Part shown: piece by piece, positions 19,422 to 27,374 of the stretch
How positions within the stretch are numbered: position 1 is the first letter of the stretch
How the letters are laid out: each line of letters opens with the position of its first letter
NCBI RefSeq assembly: GCF_900239975.1
Contig: NZ_LS992154.1
Span: 124,001 to 188,000, forward strand
Origin: Chlamydia poikilotherma
Lineage (GTDB): Bacteria > Chlamydiota > Chlamydiia > Chlamydiales > Chlamydiaceae
Reading direction: 5' to 3'
DNA length: 64,000 nt
Made by a program: the position numbers and the translations under genes
Notes under the pieces: model-generated
What the model was told of the DNA's origin: nothing
Databases searched by the model: none
Seen by the model: the letters and a program-made list of their open reading frames with translations, nothing else

Positions 19422-20378
19422 TTACGATTTTATTAAATTTTTATTCTCTACATATGGTGTACTTTGAATAATTGTCGCTAAGGATTCTACCCATTGAGGA
19501 GATTGATAAATAGCAGGTACGCGCAAAGCTTGGTATTTCCTATCTATAAGTATGGATATATACTCTTTTTCTATTTCATAAAGAGTTTCTATATGATCTG
19601 AAGTAAACCCGAAAGGAACAATCAGCACATATTTTTTATATGTATTTAATCTTGTGCACATATCTTTTGTTGACGGTGTTAACCATTTCCCAGGACCAAA
19701 CTTCGACTGGTAACAAAGATGAGTTTCTATATTTTCTAATCTTTCAGAAATAGCCTTGAAAGATTTTTCACATTGGATGTTGTACGGGTCACCTTTATTC
19801 ACATATCTCATAGGAAGTCCATGAGCAGAAAATAATAGACAGCAGTCACTTGTAGCGATATCGTGGGCTTGTAAAAATTTCAGAATATGATCAATCATAC
19901 ATGAAATAAACTGTGGGTGATTTCCAAAATGGGATACCCAAGAGATGTCTAATGATGGAAGTTGGTTGTGGATAAATCGCACAATACTTCCTGTAACAGC
20001 ATAAGTAAAATGTGGAAATAAAGGGACACCAACAATCGGACGATTTCCAAGAGCTTTTAACTGTTGAATTGTGTGCTGGTGTGTATCAGGTAAATAGCGG
20101 TGAAAGGTATATACAGGAGTATCTAAATGCAAAGATAGAGTTTCTGCAAGTGATTCTGTGTCTCGATATATGGGAGAGAATCCCCCAATGCAATTGTATT
20201 GTGGAAGGACCTTAGGTGCGCGTTTTTTAGCTATGAATGAAAATAAACGTTTGTGGATGAAAGAAGGAAGAAATCCTCCAGTAACATCACGATCTGTAAG
20301 TAATGAAGTTAGAAAAACTTCAATGTCATTAGGATGACGAGGGCCGCCAAAATTTGCTAATAGGTAAGCAGAAACCAT
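19422..20378 (-). CDS. hemH: Ferrochelatase
   Basis: HemH inserts ferrous iron into protoporphyrin IX, the last step of haem synthesis. The 318-residue product has ANFGGPRHP at the N terminus, the catalytic-histidine segment LLFSAHGLPMRYV (about residue 180) and VPFGFTSDHIETLYEI, containing the conserved Glu that follows the His. Length fits the bacterial family. It is divergent from the membrane TPR gene with about 95 bases between starts. Confidence 0.95.
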   Translation of the reverse strand: MVSAYLLANFGGPRHPNDIEVFLTSLLTDRDVTGGFLPSFIHKRLFSFIAKKRAPKVLPQYNCIGGFSPIYRDTESLAETLSLHLDTPVYTFHRYLPDTHQHTIQQLKALGNRPIVGVPLFPHFTYAVTGSIVRFIHNQLPSLDISWVSHFGNHPQFISCMIDHILKFLQAHDIATSDCCLLFSAHGLPMRYVNKGDPYNIQCEKSFKAISERLENIETHLCYQSKFGPGKWLTPSTKDMCTRLNTYKKYVLIVPFGFTSDHIETLYEIEKEYISILIDRKYQALRVPAIYQSPQWVESLATIIQSTPYVENKNLIKS

Positions 20379-20474
20379 AGTAACAAGCTTTATTATTTAA
20401 TAATATTGGAGCTATTGCATTAAAACAATTACTTGCATAATTTCCCATAAAATTAAGATGAGTTTGTAAGATAC

Positions 20475-21482
20475 ATGAAGTTAAACAATGCTCTCCCAAC
20501 TCTAGAAGCTTTATGTAAAAAAACACACCAAAAATTACGCCAATATCTTATCCGGCATAGCTTATTGTTATTCGGATGTTTATTATTAATGGCTGCCGAA
20601 CTGGGCGTATTTCTTTATTTTTTCCTGTTTTCTGGGAAAACTATTGTTCCGGCATTTTGTCTTGCTTGTTTCTTTTTAACTCTGTTTGTTTGTCTTGTTG
20701 TGCGTTTATACATATTGTCAGGGAAGCCGGATTTTTTTGAAAATCTAGCAACAAGTTATTTAAGAAATGCGCAAGCCTTGTTTAAGGGGAAACAAAATGT
20801 CGTTGAAGAGCAAACGCATTTAGCGTCCTCTGCGACAAAACTTGCTATAGATTTACAAAATCAAGAATACACCATCTTATCTAGTATACTGAATTTTCTT
20901 CCGCAACATGATTTTATGAGGAAATTTAGCTGTTTTTGCTTCTGGAAAGATTATTTTCTATTTCGAGAGTGCCTATTGCAGAAGTCTATAGATGCCTACA
21001 TTAAGGTTGTACAATCTATTCCTGTAGATCTGGGAGCACATGTATCCTTAGCGGATGCCTATGTGGCTCTTTCTGGGCTCTACGCTGATCCGAGGAAATA
21101 TCCTGAATTTGATGCTAATTATTGGGTTCCTCCAGGAAGATATGGAGAAGAAGTTCAAGAAAAATTTTTTACAACAGCACAGCGTGCGATAGAGGAATTC
21201 AAAATTTTAAATGAATATGCCCCGGGTAATGCTTGGGTCCACGCACAATTGGCTTACAGTTACCATGATTTACAGATGCCTCTAGAAGAGATTCAAGAGT
21301 ACGAGATGATTCTAAAGTTAAAACCTGCTGATGTGGAGACTATGACCAAACTAGGGATTCTCTATTTTCAACAAGGAATGAATGCTAAGGGTTTGCGTAT
21401 ATATGAAGAATTGAAAAAAAGAGATTACAAAAAATCAAGAAAACTAATTAAATTCTATGGAATAGAATACAATAGTTATTAA
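20475..21482 (+). CDS. Membrane protein with C-terminal TPR repeats
   Basis: A 335-residue hypothetical protein. Two hydrophobic helices lie at about residues 29-52 and 57-80, separated by only a short turn, the bilobed arrangement seen in inclusion-membrane proteins. The C-terminal half is helical; the stretch AWVHAQLAYSYHDLQ to KGLRIYEELKKRDYKK looks like two TPR units with typical LAxxY and LGILYFQQG positions. The matching C. trachomatis gene is CT484 (from memory). TPR suggests protein binding; no catalytic motif is visible. Confidence 0.7.
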   Translation: MKLNNALPTLEALCKKTHQKLRQYLIRHSLLLFGCLLLMAAELGVFLYFFLFSGKTIVPAFCLACFFLTLFVCLVVRLYILSGKPDFFENLATSYLRNAQALFKGKQNVVEEQTHLASSATKLAIDLQNQEYTILSSILNFLPQHDFMRKFSCFCFWKDYFLFRECLLQKSIDAYIKVVQSIPVDLGAHVSLADAYVALSGLYADPRKYPEFDANYWVPPGRYGEEVQEKFFTTAQRAIEEFKILNEYAPGNAWVHAQLAYSYHDLQMPLEEIQEYEMILKLKPADVETMTKLGILYFQQGMNAKGLRIYEELKKRDYKKSRKLIKFYGIEYNSY

Positions 21483-21536
21483 TTTTTTCTTCTTATTCTT
21501 TATAATAGTTCTCCTAGTTTATAGAGCATCTTATTT

Positions 21537-21878
21537 ATGAAAAGTATTGATGTCGGTAATGATACGATAATACGAAACAGTCTTTGCGATAGAATGAGTG
21601 TTTCGTGGCGAGCACGTTTTTCGGTTCGAACTCGTTATGAAATAGCCAGTGTCGTGGCTATTTTTGGTCTCGTCTTAGCTTTATGTGGATCTGGAGCGGT
21701 GTATCTTGTTTTTACATCATGTGCAATTTCTGAGATGTTTATTCAAGGATGTATTTCGTTAGGGTTAATGCCCATTCCTGTAGCGATACTATCCTTGCTT
21801 TTGGGTATTTTGATTCTTCTCTATGGGATCTACCTATTGCCGCAGCAAAAAGAAGAGAAAACAATATTTGTTTCTTAA
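21537..21878 (+). CDS. Small two-helix membrane protein, possible Inc
   Basis: A 113-residue protein with two long hydrophobic segments, about residues 36-60 and 72-101, joined by a short loop, and short polar tails at both ends. This bilobed layout is the hallmark used to predict chlamydial inclusion-membrane proteins. It lies 54 bases after the TPR gene on the same strand and is probably co-transcribed. By position it matches CT483 of C. trachomatis (from memory). No other motif was recognised. Confidence 0.6.
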   Translation: MKSIDVGNDTIIRNSLCDRMSVSWRARFSVRTRYEIASVVAIFGLVLALCGSGAVYLVFTSCAISEMFIQGCISLGLMPIPVAILSLLLGILILLYGIYLLPQQKEEKTIFVS

Positions 21879-21956
21879 AAGCATTCACTATATTTAATTT
21901 GTGTCTAAGAATATGGTGTGCATACGATGTACCTAATTTAACTGAAAGGGAATAAA

Positions 21957-22130
21957 ATGAAAAAATTCATAATAGCATTTTTATTATTAACTTCTTGTGC
22001 ACCACAGCGTGTATTTAGCCTAGAGGCATCTTTTGATAGAATTTCTTGTTCAGAAGATAGTGTAGAGAAAGAAGAAGGCGGATGTCCAGGTGGTATTTGC
22101 CCAGAAAGAGGAGAATGCTGGGAAGATTAG
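21957..22130 (+). CDS. 57-residue secreted Cys-rich acidic peptide
   Basis: A short ORF with a good Shine-Dalgarno (AAAGGGA, seven bases before ATG). The N terminus MKKFIIAFLLLTSC is a signal peptide; LTSC could be a lipobox, or cleavage could follow RVFS at about residue 21. The mature part is acidic and has four Cys in the segment from RISCSED to GGCPGGICPERGECWED. It precedes two similar-sized secreted genes and may be a diverged third member, although only the MKK-type leader is alike. Not recognised. Confidence 0.5.
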   Translation: MKKFIIAFLLLTSCAPQRVFSLEASFDRISCSEDSVEKEEGGCPGGICPERGECWED

Positions 22131-22153
22131 ATAATTTTCGTACACTTGTTCTA

Positions 22154-22303
22154 ATGTTTTTAGTTCTTCTAGATATAGGGACGAGGTGTTTTTGTTTAGA
22201 ATATATAAAGAGAATCAAATGAAAAAATTAATCTTAGCGCTGCTTTTATCTTTCTCATATGTTTGTGAAACATTTGTTTTTGCTGATGATAGTGATGATG
22301 TGA
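22154..22303 (+). repeat. Tandem duplication, upstream copy
   Basis: The segment starts ATGTTTTTAGTTCTTCTAG, includes about 65 bases before the ATG at 22219, and runs through the signal-peptide codons to GATGATGTGAAAATA. It pairs with 22678-22832 with few changes; beyond it the two genes diverge. Confidence 0.65.
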
Positions 22304-22425
22304 AAATAGTTGGTAATAATAGTCCTGAAAATGAATTGGAACAAAGTGAAAATCCTGATCAGGAGATCGTATATGTGGATGGACATCCATATTACAGACA
22401 TAAACCCAGGCCTTATAGTGGATAA
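22219..22425 (+). CDS. 68-residue secreted acidic peptide, copy 1
   Basis: From the ATG at 22219 the protein reads MKKLILALLLSFSY and continues to a signal-peptidase I site after FVFA (residue 22). The mature chain starts DDSDDVK, is acidic, and ends in a short His/Tyr/Pro-rich tail (HPYYRHKPRPYSG). The first 30 codons and about 65 bases upstream are closely matched by the gene at 22747. The frame extends upstream to 22186, but the conserved MKK leader fixes the start. Function unknown. A terminator follows at 22466. Confidence 0.55.
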   Translation: MKKLILALLLSFSYVCETFVFADDSDDVKIVGNNSPENELEQSENPDQEIVYVDGHPYYRHKPRPYSG

Positions 22426-22746
22426 GCTTGATATCTTTTTTGATATTAGAAATAAGTCTGAAAATCGCTTCTGAAAGGCGTTTTTTCGAATAAATAAAAC
22501 CAGAAAAACATGAAAAATCTAACAGTTTAATTCATAAGATAATGCGGAGTTTATTTATTCCTGAAACAGAGAGAAATATATAGTTAACATCTGGATCGCC
22601 ATAGTTTTTTAATTGCGCATTATTCTTATTTTCTCATAAGGTTTATGGAAACCTTTATGCCAGTATCGATTTTTCCCATGTTTTTAGTTTTTCTAGACAC
22701 GGCGAAGAGATGTTTTAATCTGGCATATACAACAAGGAGAATAAAA
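22426..22746 (+). other. Gap between the two secreted-peptide copies
   Basis: About 320 bases without a convincing gene. It holds the terminator at 22466-22486 and, from 22678, the upstream half of the duplicated segment that leads into the second peptide gene. An open frame from 22645 runs into that gene, but its N-terminal part has no counterpart at the first copy and is probably not translated. Confidence 0.5.
22466..22486 (+). terminator. Probable terminator after secreted-peptide copy 1
   Basis: CGCTT (22466-22470), loop CTGAA, then AGGCG (22476-22480; one G-T pair) followed by six T (22481-22486). The stem is short but the T run is perfect. Confidence 0.5.
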
Positions 22747-22832
22747 ATGAAAAAATTAATCTTAGCGCTTCTTCTAGCTTCTTCATGTACTTGTGTAACA
22801 GCTGTTTTTGCTGATGATAATGATGATGTGAA
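22678..22832 (+). repeat. Tandem duplication, downstream copy
   Basis: The segment starts ATGTTTTTAGTTTTTCTAG and runs through the leader codons of the gene at 22747 to GATGATGTGAAGGTA. It matches 22154-22303 in both the untranslated and coding parts. The copies are about 525 bases apart. Confidence 0.65.
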
Positions 22833-22908
22833 GGTAAGCGATAACGGCGATTCTGAAAATGAATCCGGAAACGAAAACGAAGGTGAGAATTCCGAAACTC
22901 ACGAATAA
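22747..22908 (+). CDS. 53-residue secreted acidic peptide, copy 2
   Basis: From the ATG at 22747, preceded by AAGGAG, the protein starts MKKLILALLLASSC, with cleavage expected after AVFA (residue 22). The mature 31 residues begin DDNDDVK and are Asp/Glu/Asn/Ser-rich, ending NSETHE. The leader is nearly identical to copy 1, while the mature region has diverged and lacks the His/Tyr/Pro tail. A strong hairpin terminator follows 22 bases after the stop. Function unknown. Confidence 0.55.
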   Translation: MKKLILALLLASSCTCVTAVFADDNDDVKVSDNGDSENESGNENEGENSETHE

Positions 22909-22929
22909 GAGTTTTTCTCTTGTGTTGAG

Positions 22930-22953
22930 GAAACAGGGGAAACCCCCTGTTTC
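22930..22953 (+). terminator. Strong hairpin terminator after secreted-peptide copy 2
   Basis: A ten-base perfect stem, GAAACAGGGG (22930-22939) and CCCCTGTTTC (22944-22953), closes a four-base loop AAAC. The downstream bases TCATTAG contain only a weak T tract. Confidence 0.7.
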
Positions 22954-23009
22954 TCATTAGTATTTAAAATGGCTAATCATTAGCTTAACAAAGTAATTTC
23001 AATGCTCAC

Positions 23010-23027
23010 TTTCAACTTAAGTTGAAA
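23010..23027. repeat. 18-base perfect palindrome
   Basis: TTTCAACTTAAGTTGAAA is its own reverse complement with no spacer. It could be a site for a dimeric DNA-binding protein; as RNA it would form only a tight hairpin. No gene start lies close to it. Confidence 0.6.
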
Positions 23028-23353
23028 ATCATAGAGCCCGTTTCCTTTCTACGAATCACAAAAGTAACCCATACAGATTTATAGAGCCTTTGGTTGCGGA
23101 TTTTCTCCAAAAAAGATGTTTAACCGTATTTTAATCACTGTAATCATGCCAACGCATTTGTGAAAGCATATGAGTTTGTTTTTATATAATCTTTTTTTAT
23201 TTTTTAAATTCTTAAAATAGGAATAGCGGCTCTTGGTATATTACAGAGAAGGTTTTCGTCTGGATTAAAATTATTGCATTAATAAAGAAGATTATTTAAA
23301 ACGTATTCAAAAGGATTTTTCATTTTGTTTAAGATCACATAAAGTAATGTTTT

Positions 23354-23383
23354 TAGACTTTTTATTTGATTCACGGTTATAAT
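23354..23383 (+). promoter_or_regulatory. Candidate promoter inside the large gap
   Basis: TAGACT (23354-23359), an 18-base spacer and perfect TATAAT (23378-23383). It would start an RNA near 23390, 400 bases before oppA, with no gene in between; either a long leader or a small RNA. Confidence 0.3.
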
Positions 23384-23683
23384 ATACATAATGTTTAATT
23401 CAAATAGGACGAAAATAGATCGCGTTTTAAGTGTGTAGGGAAGAACAGGAAGAGGCAACGAATAATAAAATTATAATTTTACACCTAGATTATCTAAGAG
23501 CTCAGCGCTATGAGAGACTTTCTAGTTGATAATATAAATTTTTTTATTAGGTTTCGCGATTAAACTAGAGTCTGAGGCAACGAAATAAGTGTCAAAGGGG
23601 ATAATCTTTTTAAAAAGTAAATAATTTTTATCGTTTGATAGAACTCTATTGGATCAAAATTTTTAGCTGCTTTTGTTCAGTTG

Positions 23684-23692
23684 TGCTATAAT
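23684..23692 (+). promoter_or_regulatory. Extended -10 box upstream of oppA
   Basis: TGCTATAAT: a perfect TATAAT (23687-23692) with an upstream TG at the extended -10 position. No good -35 box is present. A start near 23699 would leave a leader of about 90 bases to the oppA ATG at 23790. Confidence 0.4.
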
Positions 23693-23789
23693 GATCTAGT
23701 GATAGAGTCTTGAAAAGCTTAAAGGCTGAAAGACATGTTTTTCAGGAACTGTCAGAGTTTAGTAGTCTTTGGCAGAGGATCTGTTTTAT

Positions 23790-25907
23790 ATGAATAAACG
23801 GTTTGTAATAGACAAAATTTTAAAGTGTGTAGTTGTTGCTTCTTTGGTTTTGTTATACTGGTCATCTGATTTGCTTGAAAAAGATATCAAGTTAATCAAA
23901 ATGAATGTTCGAGATGTACAACAAGACATCCAAGAACTACTTAGTATCGTAAAGCAAAATAATGCTACACGGTCTTCTAACGCACCACACCCCTCGTCAT
24001 TATCCGTAACTACATGCTGTAACTTTATAGAAGTCGGAGATCCTCGCTATCCAAACCTACTTTCTCCAGATCCTTATATGGAAAAAACCTTAGGGAATCT
24101 TGTAGGAGATTATTTTACTCCTAAGGGTGTTTTGCGCACGGCTCATATTGGCAAACCGGATAATTTGAGTCCTTTTAACGGTTACGCTTATGTCGTGGAG
24201 CTATATGATTTATGTGTCCCAGGATTGGCAAACGCACATGTGGGGAAATATGAAGAATTCTCTCCAGGATTAGCTCTAAAAATAGAGGAACATAGCGTTG
24301 AGGATGGCTCCGGGGATCGCGAGTTTCACATTTATTTACGCCCCAATGTATTTTGGGTGCCTATAGATCCAGCACGTTTTCCTAAACATGTGCAACTAGC
24401 TGATAATTTTATCCAGCCTCATCCTGTGACAGCACATGATTTCAAATTTTACTACGACGCGGTAATGAATCCCTATATGGCAGAAATGCGTGCTGTAGCC
24501 TTGCGTTCGTATTTTGAAGATATTGTCTCCCTTACCGTAGAAGATGATTTAAAATTTATAGTTCGTTGGAAAGCGCATGATTTTATAAATGAAGAAGGGA
24601 AAGAAGAGAAAAAGGTTCTATATTCAGCTTTTTTTAACACTCTATGTTTGCAGCCTTTACCTTGCTTCGTATATCAGTATTTTGCGAATGGAGAGAAGAT
24701 TGTTAAAGATGATTCCGATCCTGATATCTATCGTAAAGATTCCGTTTGGGCACAGAATTTCTCTACACATTGGTCAATGAATTATCTTGTTAGCTGTGGA
24801 GCTTTTTACTTTTCTGGAATGGATGACGAAAAGCTCGTTTTCACGAGAAATCCAAACCATTACAATCTTAAGGAAGCTTTAGTTGAAAAACGTTATGTCT
24901 ATATTAAGGATAACTCCGATTCCTTGTTTCAAGATTTCAAAGCAGGAAAACTAGATTTAGCTTATCTACCCCCAAATCATGTGGATAATCTAGAGAGTTT
25001 TATGAGAACTCCTGCTTATAAAAATCAAGCTTCTAAAGGCGAGGCTATTCGTGAAATGATCTATCCAGATCGTTCTTACGCCTATATTGGTTGGAATTGT
25101 TACTCGTTGTTTTTTGAGAATCGTCAAGTGCGACGTGCTATGAATATGCTCATAGATCGCGATAGGATTATAGAAGAATGTTTAGATGGTCGCGCTCATA
25201 TAATCAGCGGACCCTTCTCACCTTTTTCTCCTTCCTATAATCAAAAAGTAGAAGGTTGGCATTATTCTCCAGAAGAGGCTGCTCGTATATTGGAAGAAGA
25301 AGGTTGGATAGATTCCGATGGCGATGGCATTCGAGAAAAAGTCATAGATGGAATCGTGATTCCTTTTCGTTTCCGTTTGTGTTATTATGTTAAAAGTATC
25401 ACAGGCCGTACTATTGCAGAATATGTAGCTACTGTCTGTAAAGAGGTAGGCATTGAATGTAGTTTATTAGGATTAGATACTGCGGACCTTTCTCAAGCAT
25501 TTGAAGAAAAAAATTTCGACGCCTTGCTTACCGGCTGGTGTCTAGGATCCCCCCCAGAGGATCCTCGGGCTCTTTGGCATTCCGAGGGTGCAATGGAGAA
25601 AGGATCCGCCAATCTTGTTGGTTTCCATAATCCCGAAGCTGATAAAATTATAGATCAACTTAGTTATGAATACGATACGGGTAAACGTATGGATTTATAT
25701 CATCGTTTTCACGAAGTTATTCATGAAGAGTCTCCCTATGCTTTCCTATTCTCTCGTACCTATTCTTTACTCTATAAAGATTACGTGAAAAACGTCTTTG
25801 TCCCTAAACAGAGGACAGATTTGATACCTGATGCTCAAGACGAAATGGTTAATCTTCATATGGTTTGGCTAGACAGGAAGGAGGAAGAGTGCTCAAATAT
25901 ATCTTAA
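23790..25907 (+). CDS. oppA: Oligopeptide ABC transporter substrate-binding protein (family 5)
   Basis: A 705-residue family-5 extracellular solute-binding protein. An uncleaved-looking N-terminal membrane helix (about residues 10-26, KCVVVASLVLLYW) is followed by a short amphipathic stretch (DIKLIKMNVRDVQQDIQELL) and the binding fold. Family features include GVLRTAHIGKPDNLSPFN near the start of the fold, VTAHDFKFYYDAVMNP, and GWNCYSLFFENRQVRRAMNM with the typical R-x-A pattern. It would capture peptides and pass them to OppBC. GAGG precedes the ATG; the upstream in-frame TTG at 23769 was not chosen. There is no lipobox, unlike most OppA proteins. Confidence 0.9.
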   Translation: MNKRFVIDKILKCVVVASLVLLYWSSDLLEKDIKLIKMNVRDVQQDIQELLSIVKQNNATRSSNAPHPSSLSVTTCCNFIEVGDPRYPNLLSPDPYMEKTLGNLVGDYFTPKGVLRTAHIGKPDNLSPFNGYAYVVELYDLCVPGLANAHVGKYEEFSPGLALKIEEHSVEDGSGDREFHIYLRPNVFWVPIDPARFPKHVQLADNFIQPHPVTAHDFKFYYDAVMNPYMAEMRAVALRSYFEDIVSLTVEDDLKFIVRWKAHDFINEEGKEEKKVLYSAFFNTLCLQPLPCFVYQYFANGEKIVKDDSDPDIYRKDSVWAQNFSTHWSMNYLVSCGAFYFSGMDDEKLVFTRNPNHYNLKEALVEKRYVYIKDNSDSLFQDFKAGKLDLAYLPPNHVDNLESFMRTPAYKNQASKGEAIREMIYPDRSYAYIGWNCYSLFFENRQVRRAMNMLIDRDRIIEECLDGRAHIISGPFSPFSPSYNQKVEGWHYSPEEAARILEEEGWIDSDGDGIREKVIDGIVIPFRFRLCYYVKSITGRTIAEYVATVCKEVGIECSLLGLDTADLSQAFEEKNFDALLTGWCLGSPPEDPRALWHSEGAMEKGSANLVGFHNPEADKIIDQLSYEYDTGKRMDLYHRFHEVIHEESPYAFLFSRTYSLLYKDYVKNVFVPKQRTDLIPDAQDEMVNLHMVWLDRKEEECSNIS

Positions 25908-27370
25908 AACGTCTGATATTGATCCCCCTGACACTTTTTGCTATTGTTTCGATTAATTTTATCATACTGAATGCAGCCCCCGGAGACGTTGTTGAGGATC
26001 AATCTGTCGATGCTCATGGAGATGCAGGAAAATCAGATAAGATTCGTACGTATAAAGGTCCAGATCGTTACTTGCAGTTTCGAGAATATTATGGTTTGAC
26101 TCTACCTATTTTCTTTAATACGCGCCCCAGTATATCACATGCTAAGGTCAAAAAGGGGATTCAGGAGATAATAGATAATTTCCAGAATAAGAAATCTAAA
26201 AAGCAATCATTTTCCAAGCTAAAAGTTTACTGGGGTGATCGTGCAAAATTTATTATGCCAGCATTGTTGTTTGAAGCTAGCGATAATACGAAAAATTCTT
26301 CCTATCGTCATATTGCAGCAGATCTATTTATCCGAGGTGCTATCCGTCAGGGCATCATAGGTTCAGGTTTGTCTTCGGAGCAATATGCATACAATGAGAA
26401 GGTCTCTAAGAACAACGCCCTACTTGTAAAACTGCTTTCCGAAGAAGATATAGGGACTAAAGTTGAAGCATTAAAAGAATGGTTTCATAAAGAGGGTGGT
26501 ATGGAAACCTTTTCTTACAAACGTTTCTCTTGGAAGACATTCCTTTTAGAAACTCGTTTTGCTCGTTATATGTCACGTGTTTTCCGTTTGGATTTTGGAA
26601 CTTTACGCAATGATCCTCATAAAACAGTAGTTTCTGAAGTTATTAAACGATTACGTTCATCCTTAACGCTATCTGTTTTGCCTATGATCTTGGTATTTAT
26701 TTTATGCCAAGTATTCGGAATGATTATGGCTTTAAATAGGAATCGTTGGTTGGATCACACATTAAATTTTATTTTCCTATTTCTGTTTTCTGTTCCTGTT
26801 TTTGTTGCTGTTCCGTGGATTATTGATCACTTTGTCATTAATCAAACCATACCGTTTACCTCTATTCCAATGCCATATAGTGGACTAAGGTCCTCTCCGG
26901 AAGTTTTCAATCAATTGAGTTCTTTTGGAAAGCTTATAGATATTATAACGCACAGCTTCCTTCCTTTCTGTGCTGTAAGTTATGGAGCGTTTGCTTCTCA
27001 ATCAAGATTAAGCAGATCTATATTTTTAGAAATATTAGGTGAGGATTATATTTGTGCGGCACGAGCCCGTGGAGTATCTCGTTATGATATTCTTGTAAAA
27101 CATGTAGGTAAGAACGCAGCATCTTCATTAATTACCTCCCTTGCCTCATCTTTAGGAGCAATATTAGGAGGAGCTTTAGTTGTAGAGACTTTGTTTGATA
27201 TCGATGGATTCGGAAGATTTTTCTATCACGCTATTTTGAATCGTGATCATAACGTGGTGTTATTTTCTGTTCTTGTTGGATCTGCTTTATCTTTACTAGG
27301 CTATTTAATTGGAGATATTTGCTACGTGTTATTGGATCCTAGGGTACAGCTAGGAAAGAAGAGGATTTAA
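25889..27370 (+). CDS. oppB: Oligopeptide ABC transporter permease OppB
   Basis: A 493-residue permease, much longer than the usual 306-340. The first membrane helix (ILIPLTLFAIVSINFIIL) and the typical NAAPGD follow the start, but then about 200 mostly polar residues intervene before the transmembrane core (from about residue 245). The core has the EAA loop EDYICAARARGVSRYDILVKH (seen in parts EDYICAARARG and SRYDILVKH) that contacts the ATPase. The start is taken as GTG at 25889, preceded by GGAGG; it overlaps oppA by 19 bases. The insert should face the periplasm. Confidence 0.88.
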   Translation: MLKYILKRLILIPLTLFAIVSINFIILNAAPGDVVEDQSVDAHGDAGKSDKIRTYKGPDRYLQFREYYGLTLPIFFNTRPSISHAKVKKGIQEIIDNFQNKKSKKQSFSKLKVYWGDRAKFIMPALLFEASDNTKNSSYRHIAADLFIRGAIRQGIIGSGLSSEQYAYNEKVSKNNALLVKLLSEEDIGTKVEALKEWFHKEGGMETFSYKRFSWKTFLLETRFARYMSRVFRLDFGTLRNDPHKTVVSEVIKRLRSSLTLSVLPMILVFILCQVFGMIMALNRNRWLDHTLNFIFLFLFSVPVFVAVPWIIDHFVINQTIPFTSIPMPYSGLRSSPEVFNQLSSFGKLIDIITHSFLPFCAVSYGAFASQSRLSRSIFLEILGEDYICAARARGVSRYDILVKHVGKNAASSLITSLASSLGAILGGALVVETLFDIDGFGRFFYHAILNRDHNVVLFSVLVGSALSLLGYLIGDICYVLLDPRVQLGKKRI

Positions 27371-27374
27371 AACC

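Larger units (their letters stand above)
22909..23789. other. 880-base gene-poor gap before oppA
   Basis: No ORF above about 16 codons was found on the plus strand. The gap holds the terminator at 22930, an 18-base perfect palindrome at 23010-23027, a promoter-like pair at 23354-23383, an AT-only palindrome AAAATTATAATTTT at 23467-23480, a repeated 11-mer GAGGCAACGAA (at about 23452 and 23574), and an extended -10 box before oppA. It could carry a small RNA or be the remains of lost genes. Confidence 0.5.

Noticed and set aside
22645..22746. N-terminal extension of secreted-peptide copy 2
   Set aside because: The equivalent region of copy 1 is not translated in the same way; the shared MKK leader and AAGGAG mark the start at 22747.
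23452..23585. Repeated 11-mer GAGGCAACGAA in the gap before oppA, considered as part of a repeat array
   Set aside because: Only two copies with unrelated flanks and no regular spacing; not a CRISPR or other array.
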